From the NCBI GenBank assembly GCA_003347645.1, contig QDFX01000018.1, positions 1 to 64,000 on the forward strand: a stretch of 64,000 nucleotides of DNA, given 5' to 3'. This document shows, piece by piece, positions 51,387-60,137 of the stretch. Both the position numbers and the translations under genes were made by a program. Source of the stretch: Rhizobiaceae bacterium CPCC 101076. Lineage in GTDB: Bacteria > Pseudomonadota > Alphaproteobacteria > Rhizobiales > Methylopilaceae. Under the pieces are notes generated by a model. It made no database searches. It had not been told where the DNA came from and saw nothing but the letters and a program-made list of their open reading frames with translations. Within the stretch, counting starts at the first letter, position 1, and every line of letters begins with the position of its first letter.

Positions 51387-51442
51387 CACCCCCCTCCCGG
51401 TCGCGCTCCGCGCGCTCGGCCTCCCCCTCGCGGGGGGAGGCG
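51387..51442 (+). repeat. Palindromic repeat, pheS-side copy
   Basis: Read on the plus strand it begins ACCCCCCTCCCGG, has a variable stem (TCGCGCTCCGCGCGCT) and ends in the hairpin CCTCCCCCTC/CGGGGGGAGG. It starts seven bases outside the DUF559 ATG. Relative to the gene, both copies have the same end facing inwards, like terminal inverted repeats. Confidence 0.75.
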
Positions 51443-51463
51443 AAAGGCGCGGCATCTCCCCGT

Positions 51464-52546
51464 TCACGAGCTCAGCCCTCCGATCAGGCCCGGCAGATCG
51501 AGCGGACGGAAACCGTAATGCTGCAGCCAGCGCTGGTCGGCCTCGAAGAAGGCGCGCAGGTCCGGCATGCCGTATTTCAGCATGGCGACGCGATCGATGC
51601 CCATGCCCCAGGCAAAGCCCTGCCACTCGTCGGGATCGAGCCCGCAATTCCTGAGTACGTTCGGGTGGACCATTCCGCAGCCGAGGATTTCCAGCCAGTC
51701 GTCGCCCTCGCCGAAGCGGATTTCGGACCCCTGGCGCGAGCAGCGGATGTCGACCTCCATCGACGGCTCGGTGAACGGGAAAAAGCTCGGACGCATCCGC
51801 ATCTCGACCTTCGGCACTTCGAAGAAGGCCTTGCAGAACTCTTCGAGGATCCACTTCAGGTGGCCCATATGGGCCTGCTTGTCGATCACCAGCCCCTCGA
51901 CCTGATGGAACATCGGGGTGTGGGTCTGATCGGAATCGTTGCGATAGGTGCGGCCAGGGCAGATGACCCGGATCGGCGGCTCCTGGCTCCGCATGGTGCG
52001 GATCTGCACGGGCGAGGTGTGGGTGCGCAGCACCTTGCGCTCGCCGTTCTCGTCGGGCGCGAAGAAGAAGGTGTCGTGCATCTCGCGCGCGGGATGGCCG
52101 ACCGGGAAGTTCAGCGCCGTGAAATTATGCTCGTCGTCCTCGACGTCCGGGCCTTCGGCGACCGAGAAGCCGAGATCGGCGAAGATCGCGACGATTTCCT
52201 CGGTGACCTGGCTGACCGGATGGATGCGGCCGATGTCGATGCCGTTGGGGCGGACCGGAAGCGTGACATCGACGGCCTCGGAGGCGAGGCGCGCATCGAG
52301 CGCGGCCGAAGCAAGAGCCTCCTTGCGGTCGCCGAGCGCCGACTGGACACGGTCACGCAAGCCGTTGATGGCCGGGCCGAACGTCTTGCGTTCGTCGGGC
52401 GACATCTTGCCGAGCTGGCCGAGCTGTTCGGAGATGACGCCCTTCTTGCCGAGGGCGGACACGCGGACGGTTTCGAGTGCCGTCTCGTCGGAAGCCGAGG
52501 CGATCTCGGCGAGAATCTTGGATTCGAGCTCGTTCAGGTCGCTCAT
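51464..52546 (-). CDS. pheS: Phenylalanine-tRNA ligase alpha subunit
   Basis: The 360-residue catalytic alpha subunit of PheRS. The N-terminal coiled coil (1-85) precedes the class II core. Motif 2 is visible in [28 protein letters not shown], with [10 protein letters not shown] and the motif 3 [17 protein letters not shown] after it. I chose the ATG at 52546. The frame is open further upstream. It ends 84 bases before the DUF559 gene, so the usual tight pheS-pheT junction is interrupted here. Confidence 0.96.
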   Translation of the reverse strand: MSDLNELESKILAEIASASDETALETVRVSALGKKGVISEQLGQLGKMSPDERKTFGPAINGLRDRVQSALGDRKEALASAALDARLASEAVDVTLPVRPNGIDIGRIHPVSQVTEEIVAIFADLGFSVAEGPDVEDDEHNFTALNFPVGHPAREMHDTFFFAPDENGERKVLRTHTSPVQIRTMRSQEPPIRVICPGRTYRNDSDQTHTPMFHQVEGLVIDKQAHMGHLKWILEEFCKAFFEVPKVEMRMRPSFFPFTEPSMEVDIRCSRQGSEIRFGEGDDWLEILGCGMVHPNVLRNCGLDPDEWQGFAWGMGIDRVAMLKYGMPDLRAFFEADQRWLQHYGFRPLDLPGLIGGLSS

Positions 52547-52568
52547 ATGGCGAATTTTCCGGTGCGTC

Positions 52569-52634
52569 GCCCTCCGGCTCGACCGGAGGGCCCATCGAGA
52601 GATCGATATAGATGCTCCGGTCAAGCCGGAGCAT
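52569..52634. repeat. Two hairpin repeats between rplT and pheS
   Basis: CCCTCCGG-CTCGA-CCGGAGGG lies at about 52569-52589, and ATGCTCCGG-TCAAG-CCGGAGCAT at 52612-52634. The second resembles a hairpin unit widespread in Rhizobiales intergenic DNA. They occupy most of the 137-bp gap. Confidence 0.6.
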
Positions 52635-52683
52635 GACGGCTGTGGCCGGAGGAAAACTCCGCCCCGAAGGGCGGAGAGAATTT

Positions 52684-53040
52684 TCAGCCGAGAGCGGTCT
52701 TCGCCTGCGAAACCAGCGCCTGGAAGGCAGCCGGCTCACGGATGGCGAGGTCGGAAAGGACCTTGCGGTCGATCTCGACGCCAGCCTTCGACAGACCGTC
52801 GATGAAGCGCGAATAGGTCAGGCCGGCCTCACGGACGGCAGCGTTGATGCGCTGGATCCAGAGGGCGCGGAAATTCCGCTTCTTCACCTTCCGGTCGCGA
52901 TAGGCGTACTGCATCGAACGATCGACGGCGGCCTTGGCTGCGCGGATCGTATTCTTGCGACGGCCATAGAAGCCCTTGGCGGCCTTCAGCGTCTTCTTGT
53001 GCTTGGCGTGCGAGGTGACGCCGCGTTTCACACGGGACAT
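52684..53040 (-). CDS. rplT: Ribosomal protein bL20
   Basis: A 118-residue basic large-subunit protein, needed early in 50S assembly. The sequence [23 protein letters not shown] at the start and [24 protein letters not shown] in the globular part are canonical. It starts 30 bases after rpmI in the infC-rpmI-rplT order. Confidence 0.98.
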   Translation of the reverse strand: MSRVKRGVTSHAKHKKTLKAAKGFYGRRKNTIRAAKAAVDRSMQYAYRDRKVKKRNFRALWIQRINAAVREAGLTYSRFIDGLSKAGVEIDRKVLSDLAIREPAAFQALVSQAKTALG

Positions 53041-53070
53041 ATCAGTTCTCCTGTGTTGCTACGGGGCGGC

Positions 53071-53274
53071 TCAGCGAGCGCCGTACGGAAGGAAGGTCTT
53101 CACGATGTTCGCATCCGACTCGCAGAGCACCGAGGTGCCGCGCTGGTTGCGGATCTGCGCGTTGGTGCGCTTGATCATACCGTGACGCTTGTTGGCCTGG
53201 CCGGCTTTCACCTTGCCAGACGCCGTCAGACGGAAGCGCTTCTTGGCTCCCGACTTCGTCTTCATCTTGGGCAT
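53071..53274 (-). CDS. rpmI: Ribosomal protein bL35
   Basis: A 67-residue basic protein: [20 protein letters not shown], then [19 protein letters not shown] precedes the ATG at 53274, and the much longer open frame upstream is not coding. A stem-loop GGCCGGCA/TGCCGGCC (53297-53321) lies in the leader just before the ribosome site and could affect expression of rpmI-rplT. Confidence 0.97.
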   Translation of the reverse strand: MPKMKTKSGAKKRFRLTASGKVKAGQANKRHGMIKRTNAQIRNQRGTSVLCESDANIVKTFLPYGAR

Positions 53275-53468
53275 TTCGGCTCTCCTGAATGAGGAAGGCC
53301 GGCAAGCCAACGCTGCCGGCCGAGCAAAAACTCCCGCCACGGCAGCCCTTATCAGCCGGTCGGGAGAAGAGGCGGGGTTATTACAGTGGAGAATTGGGGA
53401 AGGCAAGCGCTGTTGCCGCCATCTTTGCCGCGGCGAAGCGGAGAGCTGGAACTGCTCTCCGCCCATAG

Positions 53469-53503
53469 CGACCCCGGATCGACCTGCGGTCGTCCGGGAT
53501 GAC
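53469..53503. repeat. Hairpin repeat between infC and rpmI
   Basis: CGACCCCGGATCGACC and GGTCGTCCGGGATGA form an imperfect hairpin of the CCCGGAT...TCCGGG type seen repeatedly in related genomes. The rest of the 236-bp gap between infC and rpmI shows no gene. Confidence 0.45.
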
Positions 53504-53510
53504 GCCGGAA

Positions 53511-54050
53511 TTACCTCGGCGAGAGGATCATCACCATCTGGCGGCCTTCGAGCGAGGGCTCGCTCTCGACCTTGGCAAGCGTCGTGACCTCGTCGCGGAC
53601 GCGCCACAACAGCTTCAGACCGAGATCCTGGTGGGCCATTTCGCGGCCGCGGAAGCGGAGCGTCACCTTGACCTTGTCACCCTCGTCGAAGAAGCGGCGC
53701 ATCGCCTTCATCTTCGTGTCGTAGTCGTGATCGTCGATGTTCGGACGCATCTTGATCTCTTTGACCTCGACGGTCTTCTGGTTCTTGCGCGCCTCGGCGG
53801 CCTTTTTCTGTGCGGCGAACTTGTACTTGCCGTAGTCCAGCAGCTTGCAGACCGGCGGCTCGGAATTCGGAGCGATTTCAACGAGATCAAGCCCGGCCTC
53901 TTCGGCGGCAGCCAGCGCGTCGTGGATTGGCACGACACCCCGGTTCTCGCCTTCGGCATCGATGAGCTGGACGGCTGGAACCCGGATTTCCCGGTTGGTG
54001 CGCGGTCCTTCTTTCTGGACCGGCTGAATAGATCTCATTGGACGACGAAT
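53511..54050 (-). CDS. infC: Translation initiation factor IF-3, probable AUU start
   Basis: A 179-residue IF-3, which binds the 30S subunit and checks the start codon. N-domain: [19 protein letters not shown] and [12 protein letters not shown]-domain: [17 protein letters not shown] and [17 protein letters not shown]. With ATT at 54050 the protein begins [10 protein letters not shown], matching the usual alphaproteobacterial N-terminus, and AGGAG lies nine bases before it. The next ATG (54038) is 21 bases from that site. A rare AUU start, rejected by IF-3 itself, is the known autoregulation device of infC in E. coli. Confidence 0.95.
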   Translation of the reverse strand: MRRPMRSIQPVQKEGPRTNREIRVPAVQLIDAEGENRGVVPIHDALAAAEEAGLDLVEIAPNSEPPVCKLLDYGKYKFAAQKKAAEARKNQKTVEVKEIKMRPNIDDHDYDTKMKAMRRFFDEGDKVKVTLRFRGREMAHQDLGLKLLWRVRDEVTTLAKVESEPSLEGRQMVMILSPR

Positions 54051-54200
54051 GGCAGTCTTCTCCTGATTGTTGATACGGCCGGGGCGGCAAAGCGCCACGC
54101 GCGGCGGAGGATGGGTGATTTTCCTGCGAAGTCAACCAGCCCTACAGGTGGTTTACTTAACCGCCCCTCTCGGGCATGTCGCGGCTTGCGGAGGAAAGCC

Positions 54201-54956
54201 TTGGAAAGCCTCAATCATATAGTGACGGCATCGGGCCGGCGCATCGCCCTGAAATTCCAACCCGGCGAAGGGCCAACGGTCGTCTGGCTCGGCGGGTTCA
54301 AATCCGACATGGCCTCGACCAAAGCAAGCTTCATCACGGAATGGGGCAAGAATGCCGGTCGCGCTACCCTCCGGTTCGATTATTCCGGCCACGGCGAGTC
54401 CGAAGGCCGGTTCGAGGACGGCACGATCTCGCACTGGCTGGAGGATGCGCTCACCGTCGTCCGCGCTCATGCGGGCGAGGCGCCGATCCTCGTCGGCTCA
54501 TCCATGGGCGGCTGGATCTCGCTGCTCGCGGCCCGCATCCTCGCCGCCGAGGGCAGGACGCTCTCCGGCCTCGTGCTGATCGCGCCCGCAGCCGACTTCA
54601 CGGAAGACCTGATGTGGAAGCGCTTCACGCCGGCGCAGAAGAAGGCGATCGAGAAACACGGTGTCTACCGCCATCCCTCCGAATATTCCGACGAGCCGAC
54701 GCCGATCACCCGCGCACTCATCCTCGACGGCCGCAATCACCTGATCCTCGGCGCCCCGTTCAAGGTCGGCGCCCCGGTCCGCATCCTGCAGGGCATGCAG
54801 GACCCGGATGTACCCTGGAAACACACGATGACCCTTGTCGAGCATCTCGCCGAGGACGATGTCGTCGTCGGCCTGATCAAGGACGGTGACCACCGTCTCT
54901 CGCGGCCGGAAGACTTGGACAGGTTGATCGCTGCCATCGAGGCGGTCGGGAAGTAA
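54201..54956 (+). CDS. Alpha/beta hydrolase (ABHD10-like)
   Basis: A 251-residue serine hydrolase. VVWLGGFKSDMASTKASF near residue 30 carries the oxyanion loop typical of the alphaproteobacterial and mitochondrial ABHD10 group (depalmitoylase/thioesterase). Ser101 in GSSMGGW is the nucleophile, Asp in MQDPDVPW and His in GDHRLSRPED complete the triad. I chose TTG at 54201 because GGAGGAAAG lies just before it. The long open frame upstream overlaps infC. Substrate unknown. Confidence 0.85.
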   Translation: MESLNHIVTASGRRIALKFQPGEGPTVVWLGGFKSDMASTKASFITEWGKNAGRATLRFDYSGHGESEGRFEDGTISHWLEDALTVVRAHAGEAPILVGSSMGGWISLLAARILAAEGRTLSGLVLIAPAADFTEDLMWKRFTPAQKKAIEKHGVYRHPSEYSDEPTPITRALILDGRNHLILGAPFKVGAPVRILQGMQDPDVPWKHTMTLVEHLAEDDVVVGLIKDGDHRLSRPEDLDRLIAAIEAVGK

Positions 54957-54996
54957 CCCACCCTCGAATCGCCTCGATCCCTGCTAAAGTCGCCGC

Positions 54997-55752
54997 GTGC
55001 TGCGCCGTCTCTTCACTCCCGCTTCACCGCCTGAGCCCGAGCAGATCGGGGTGATGGTGCGTGGCCGGCCGGTCCAGATATCGGTTCGACGGACTGCTGC
55101 GGCGCGGCGGATGACGCTCCGGGTCAAGGGCGCCACGGGCGAAGTGGTGCTGACGCTGCCCGCCCGCGCGAGCTTCCGGTCCGGCAAGGCCTTCGTCGAA
55201 CGGCAGGTCGACTGGATCGCCGCCCGGCTGGAACAGCGCCCGGCGGCTAAGCCCTTCGTGGAGGGCGCCGAGATCCCGTTGCGCGGCGAGCCGCATGTCC
55301 TGGTGCACCGCGGCCTTCGCGGCGTCACCCGCGTCGAGCCGGGTCTTCGTGGCCAGCCGCCGGTCATCGCCGTTTCGGGCCCGCGCGAGCACTTCTCCCG
55401 CCGCGTCACCGATTTCCTGAAGCGCGAGGCCAAGCACGATCTCGAACCGGCCGTCGCCCGCCACGCCGCCGCACTCAATGTCGCGATCGGGCGGATCAGC
55501 GTGAAGGATACGACGAGCCGCTGGGGCTCATGCTCGGCGAAGGGTGGCCTCGCCTTTTCCTGGCGGCTGATCCTCGCCCCGCCCTTCGTGCTCGATTACC
55601 TCGCCGCCCACGAGGTCGCGCACCGCCGCGAAATGAACCACGGCCAGGCGTTCTGGGATCTCGTCCATCGGCTCTGTCCGGAGACGGACGCGGCCGAGCG
55701 CTGGCTGAAGAAGAACGGGGTGGACCTGCACCGCTACGGGGCGGCGGAGTGA
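54997..55752 (+). CDS. YgjP-like zinc metallopeptidase (DUF45)
   Basis: A 251-residue protein. The zinc motif HEVAH is at residues 205-209, with the third ligand His expected in MNHGQAFW. SRWGSCSAKGGLAFSWRLILAP before it is the family signature of the SprT/YgjP-like (DUF45, M48-related) group. The N-terminal half is a beta-rich domain typical of these proteins. It starts with GTG at 54997 without a strong ribosome site. Physiological role unknown. A composite hairpin repeat follows. Confidence 0.85.
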   Translation: MLRRLFTPASPPEPEQIGVMVRGRPVQISVRRTAAARRMTLRVKGATGEVVLTLPARASFRSGKAFVERQVDWIAARLEQRPAAKPFVEGAEIPLRGEPHVLVHRGLRGVTRVEPGLRGQPPVIAVSGPREHFSRRVTDFLKREAKHDLEPAVARHAAALNVAIGRISVKDTTSRWGSCSAKGGLAFSWRLILAPPFVLDYLAAHEVAHRREMNHGQAFWDLVHRLCPETDAAERWLKKNGVDLHRYGAAE

Positions 55753-55756
55753 TCTT

Positions 55757-55890
55757 CCCCTCTCCTGCGAAGCGGGAGAGGGTCGAGTGCGTGTCAACGC
55801 ACCGGGGTGAGGGGCCAGCACGACGCTCATTGCAATCCTGCCCTCACCCGCTCGCTTCGCGAGTCGACCTCTCCCGTAAACGGGAGAGGC
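55757..55890. repeat. Composite hairpin repeat (copy 3 plus a mirror half)
   Basis: The left part (55757-55782) has CCTCTCCTGCGAAGCGGGAGAGG. The right part has CTCACCCGCTCGCTTCGCGAG and then a 9-bp hairpin, CCTCTCCCG-TAAA-CGGGAGAGG (55868-55889). The two outer hairpins are related, and GGGGTGAGG/CCTCACCC in the middle pair as well, so the whole block may fold. It fills the gap between two convergent genes. Confidence 0.65.
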
Positions 55891-55891
55891 A

Positions 55892-58177
55892 TTATCCCCC
55901 AAACAGGCGCTTCAGGAAATTGATCGGCGCGCGGATCGGCTGGGGCAGATCCTCGATCGGCCGGGCGCCCGCCCAGGCATCGTCGCGGGCGTAGCGCGGC
56001 TGCTGCTGGTCGGCGTAGGCCGGACCGGGGCCATAGAGACCCGGCAGACCCGCGACCGGCAGGCCGCGATGGGCGACCGTCATGAACCGGCTCCAAATCT
56101 CTACCGGCAGGCCGGAGCCCGATGCCTTCTTGGTCGGCGAATTGTCGTCATTACCGAGCCAGACCGTGGTTACGAGCTGCGCCGTATAGCCGACGAACCA
56201 AGCATCGCGGAAATCCTGGCTGGTGCCGGTCTTGCCCGCCGCCGGCCAGCCGTCGAACTCGGCCTTGCGCGCGGTACCGATGCGAAGCGTCTCCGACAGC
56301 ATCTGGTTCATCATGCCGAGATAATGCGGATCGACGACCTGACCGAGGCCCGAGCCCCGGCGCTCGTAAAGCACGTCACCGTTTTCGCTGGCCCGGATGC
56401 GCTTCACCACATACGGCATGACGCCCCGGCCGCCATTGGCGAACGGAGCATAGGCACCGGCGAGTTCGAGCGGCGTCACCTCGGACGTGCCGAGCGCGAT
56501 GGACGCGTTCGGCTGCAGCACCGAATTGATGCCCATGCGATTGGCCGTCGAGACGACGCTCTGCGGCCCGACATCGAGGGCGAGCCTGACCGCCACCGTA
56601 TTCAGTGAGGTCGCCAGGGCCTCCGTCATCGTGACGGTGCCGCGATATTTCTTGTCGAAGTTCTCGGGCTGCCAGTTCTTGACCCGGATCGGCGCGTCCT
56701 GGACCAACGTATTCGGGGTCATGCCTTGTTCGAGCGCCGTGAGGTAGACGAACGGCTTGAACGCCGAGCCCGGCTGACGCTTCGCCAGAACGGCGCGGTT
56801 GAACTGACTTTGGGCGTAGGATTTGCCGCCGACCAGCGCCTTGATCGCGCCCTGGGGGTCGAGCGCGACCACCGCGCCTTGGCTGACGCCAAGCCGGACT
56901 CCATTTGCGCCGAGCCCGGCGACGAGGGCCTGCTCGGCCTCTGCCTGAAGGATCGGATCGATGGTCGTATCGACGATGACATCGCGGTCGACCTTTCCGG
57001 CGAGATCATCGATCTGATCGACCACCCAGTCGGCCACATAACCGACCGCGCCTTCGCTGCGGACGTTGGCGAGGTTCGCCGGGGCCGACATCGCCTTCGC
57101 GGCTTCCTTGTCCGATATGAAGCCCTGCTGCGCCATGGCGGTCAGGACCAGCTGGCCGCGCGCCTCGGCGGCATCCAAATCGCGCGTCGGCGCGAGCCGG
57201 GATGGTGCTTTCACGAGGCCTGCGAGGATCGCCGCCTCCGACAAGGTCACATAGCTCGCCGGTTTGCCGAAATAGCGCTGCGAGGCCGCCTGCACGCCAT
57301 ACGCGCCGGAGCCGAAATAGACGCGGTTGAGATAGAGTTCGAGGATCTGGTCCTTGGTCAGCTTGGTCTCGAGCCAGACCGCCAGGATCGCCTCCTGCAC
57401 CTTGCGCTCGAAGGAGCGCTCGGGGGTCAGGAACAGGTTCTTTGCCAGCTGCTGCGTCAGCGTCGAACCGCCCTGCACCACCGACCCGGCGCGCATATTG
57501 ATAAAGGCCGCGCGCATCAGGCCGATCGGATCGACGCCGAAATGGCTGCGGAAGCGCTGATCCTCGATCGCGACGAAGGCCTGCGGCAGATAATCCGGCA
57601 GGTGCTTAATCTCGACCGTCGAGCCGACGCCGTCGCCGCGGCGGGCGAGGACGGTACCATCGGTGCCGACAAGCGTCACGCTTGGCGGGCGCGGTGGAAT
57701 CTTCAGATCATTAATGCTCGGAAGGTTCGTCGCTTCGTACGCGACGAATCCTGCCAGAACGACACCGCCCCAGACCGAGGCGACGAGGCCGTATTTGATC
57801 AGGCCGCCCAGCGCGAAAAAGCCGATGCCGGGACGCGAGCGGCGTTTCTTCTTCGAACGTCGCGCGGAGCCGGATCGAGACGAGGAGCGCTTCTTCCTGG
57901 GCTGCGGAGGCGGCGGTTCGTCCTCCATCTCGTCCTCGAAATCCTCGTCCTCATCATAGTCAGGTTCAGGCTCCGGCGCCCGGCGTGCGGAACGGCGCGG
58001 CGGCGGGGCCGGTTCGTCGTCTTCGTAGAAATCTTCTATGGGACGGCGGCGCGCACCGGCGCGGCCGTGACCGCCCGCCCGGTCCTCCGGGCTCAGACGG
58101 AGATCCAGCAGTTCCTCAGGATGGGAATCGAATCGGGGCTCGCGCTTCTTGCGCGGCTTCCCGCCGAAACCGAACAT
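55892..58177 (-). CDS. Class A penicillin-binding protein (PBP1A-type)
   Basis: A 761-residue bifunctional peptidoglycan synthase. The N-terminal cytoplasmic part (1-115) is unusually long, with acidic Asp/Glu-Pro runs followed by a basic stretch. One membrane helix is at about 119-147. The glycosyltransferase domain has Glu205 in AIEDQRFRSHFG and QGGSTLTQQLAKNLFL. The transpeptidase domain has Ser471 in SAFKPF, SLNTVA and KTGTS. I prefer the ATG at 58177 (MFGFGGKPRKKR) over 58213, but neither has a strong ribosome site. Confidence 0.94.
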   Translation of the reverse strand: MFGFGGKPRKKREPRFDSHPEELLDLRLSPEDRAGGHGRAGARRRPIEDFYEDDEPAPPPRRSARRAPEPEPDYDEDEDFEDEMEDEPPPPQPRKKRSSSRSGSARRSKKKRRSRPGIGFFALGGLIKYGLVASVWGGVVLAGFVAYEATNLPSINDLKIPPRPPSVTLVGTDGTVLARRGDGVGSTVEIKHLPDYLPQAFVAIEDQRFRSHFGVDPIGLMRAAFINMRAGSVVQGGSTLTQQLAKNLFLTPERSFERKVQEAILAVWLETKLTKDQILELYLNRVYFGSGAYGVQAASQRYFGKPASYVTLSEAAILAGLVKAPSRLAPTRDLDAAEARGQLVLTAMAQQGFISDKEAAKAMSAPANLANVRSEGAVGYVADWVVDQIDDLAGKVDRDVIVDTTIDPILQAEAEQALVAGLGANGVRLGVSQGAVVALDPQGAIKALVGGKSYAQSQFNRAVLAKRQPGSAFKPFVYLTALEQGMTPNTLVQDAPIRVKNWQPENFDKKYRGTVTMTEALATSLNTVAVRLALDVGPQSVVSTANRMGINSVLQPNASIALGTSEVTPLELAGAYAPFANGGRGVMPYVVKRIRASENGDVLYERRGSGLGQVVDPHYLGMMNQMLSETLRIGTARKAEFDGWPAAGKTGTSQDFRDAWFVGYTAQLVTTVWLGNDDNSPTKKASGSGLPVEIWSRFMTVAHRGLPVAGLPGLYGPGPAYADQQQPRYARDDAWAGARPIEDLPQPIRAPINFLKRLFGG

Positions 58178-58299
58178 ACCGCTAGCCCCGCTCAGCACAG
58201 ACCGCGGCGCCACGCCGGCGCCGCCCTGCTCGCCCAGTGCCGCACCTTCACTTTGAATGCGGCGGGTTTATGGGGTGTTAACCCAATTGCGGTTTGGAC

Positions 58300-59865
58300 T
58301 CAGGCCCGTTGCGGATCGAGCGTGATCGACCAGAGATCGGCGTCGGCGACGTCCTTCAGCGTTACCGTCATCTGCTCCGTGTCGCCGTCGATCGCGACCA
58401 GGCCGAAGAACTGCAGGCCAGCCGCGGGCGACAGATTCGCCTGTCCGTTTTCCGGTGCCTTCACGTAGCGAAGCTGCGGGCCGAACGTATTCTCGAGTTC
58501 GTTAGGACCGAACGTGCCGGAATGGATCGGGCCGGAGACGAACTCCCAGAACGGATCGAAATCCTGGAACTGGGCCTTGTCCGGATCGTAGTAGTGCGCG
58601 GCGGTATAGTGGACGTCGGCGGTGAGCCACACCGTGTTCTTGATGCCCGCATGCTTCATGAAGCTGAGGATATGCGCGAATTCGTGTTCGCGGCCGGCCG
58701 GCGCGCCATTGCCCTGCGCCACCCCCTCCTGCCGCATCGAGCCGTCGGCCTGCTTGTCGGGAACGATCAGTCCGAGCGGCATATCGGCCGCGATGACCTT
58801 CCAAGTCGCACGGGAATTGAGCAATTCGCGCTTCAGCCAAGCGATCTGTTCTGCGCCGAGGAACACCGTTTCCGCCGACTCCTTGGTCTGGCCATTAGCG
58901 GTGTTCGGGCCGCGGTAAGTGCGCATGTCGAGGAAGAAGATGTCGAGCAGCGGACCGTAATTGACCCGACGATAAACACGGCGCGGCTCGACGATCGAAG
59001 TGCGAAGCGGCATCATCTCATGGAAGGCGCGCGCCGCGCGGGCGGCCAGCACGCCGATGTTCTTTTCCTTGTAAGCATCACCGAGAATCTTCGAGGAAGA
59101 CCAGTTGTTGGTGACCTCGTGGTCGTCCCACTGGGCGTATATCGGCACCGCCGCGTTGAAGGCGCGGACGTTCTCGTCCATCAGATTGTATTTGTACTGG
59201 CCGCGATATTCCGAGAGCGTCTCGGCGACCTTGGACTTCTCCTCGGTCGTGACGTTCTTCCACATCGTACCGTCGGGCAGTTTCACTTCCGACTTCAGCG
59301 GACCGTCGGCATAGACCGTGTCGCCGGAATGGATGAAGAAGTCCGGCTGGTGCTTCAGCATGGTGGCATAGGCCTTCATGCCGCCGCGATCGGCATCGAT
59401 GCCCCAGCCCTGACCGGCGGTGTCGCCAGACCAGGTGAACTTGACACCGCGGCGATTGCCCGGCGCGGTGCGGAAGCGACCGACCAGGGGCTCGCCGATC
59501 ACGTTGACGTCGGCAATGTCGCGGAAGCGGACGCGGTAGAAGATGTCCTGCCCGGACGGCAGGTCGTCGACGAGGAGCTTGCCGGTGAAATCCCCTTCCG
59601 GGTCGACGGTGAGGGCCGGCAGCGTGCGAGCGTTCTTGAAGCTCTCCGTCGTCGAGATTTCGACCATCATCTGCGACGGACGGTCGGCGCGTGCCCAGAT
59701 CATGCCGGCGTCCGAGCCGATGTCGCCCGTCTGCAGGCCGTGCGTAATCAGCGGGCGATCGGCGGCGCGGCTGAGATAGGGGCGGGCGAGGCCGCCAGGC
59801 AGCGCGAAAGAAGCGGTCGCGGCTGCGCCGGTGAGGAGAATCTGACGGCGGGAAATGGTCGGCAT
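58300..59865 (-). CDS. phoD: PhoD-like alkaline phosphatase/phosphodiesterase
   Basis: A 521-residue Tat-exported metallophosphatase. The leader is SRRQILLTGAAATASFALPG. A PhoD N-terminal beta domain (about 38-135: THGLQTGDIGSDAGMIWARAD) precedes the catalytic domain with SGDTAGQ, FIHSGDTVYADG, QWDDHEVTNNW and LTADVHYTAAHYYD, which provide the iron/calcium ligands. The enzyme hydrolyses phosphate mono- and diesters in the periplasm. GGAGGA precedes the ATG at 59865. No Pho box was identified by eye. Confidence 0.92.
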   Translation of the reverse strand: MPTISRRQILLTGAAATASFALPGGLARPYLSRAADRPLITHGLQTGDIGSDAGMIWARADRPSQMMVEISTTESFKNARTLPALTVDPEGDFTGKLLVDDLPSGQDIFYRVRFRDIADVNVIGEPLVGRFRTAPGNRRGVKFTWSGDTAGQGWGIDADRGGMKAYATMLKHQPDFFIHSGDTVYADGPLKSEVKLPDGTMWKNVTTEEKSKVAETLSEYRGQYKYNLMDENVRAFNAAVPIYAQWDDHEVTNNWSSSKILGDAYKEKNIGVLAARAARAFHEMMPLRTSIVEPRRVYRRVNYGPLLDIFFLDMRTYRGPNTANGQTKESAETVFLGAEQIAWLKRELLNSRATWKVIAADMPLGLIVPDKQADGSMRQEGVAQGNGAPAGREHEFAHILSFMKHAGIKNTVWLTADVHYTAAHYYDPDKAQFQDFDPFWEFVSGPIHSGTFGPNELENTFGPQLRYVKAPENGQANLSPAAGLQFFGLVAIDGDTEQMTVTLKDVADADLWSITLDPQRA

Positions 59866-60137
59866 GGAAGCGTCCTCCGGGTCTCGTCGAGTCCAGAAGA
59901 CTTCTAAAAACCGCCGATGACGTGACTGTTTCGCGAAGGCGACGAAGCTGTGACGCGTGTTTTGTAGCCGCAGCTAAGAAAATGGGTTTCCCATTCGGCG
60001 CCTGTAAGTTTACGTTGGACTCGCAGCACGTGGCCAATCAGCCACAGGTCTGATTTAACCGGACTATCAGGGTTGCGGGTCACATTCGTGGCCCTGATCT
60101 ACCCGCAAATTGCAGTTTCCATTTCACAGGCATCTTT

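Noticed and set aside
59866-60137. Search for a TetR-type operator upstream of the RND adaptor gene
   Set aside because: Only a short GTAA/TTAC dyad is present near 60006, too weak to report as a regulatory site.
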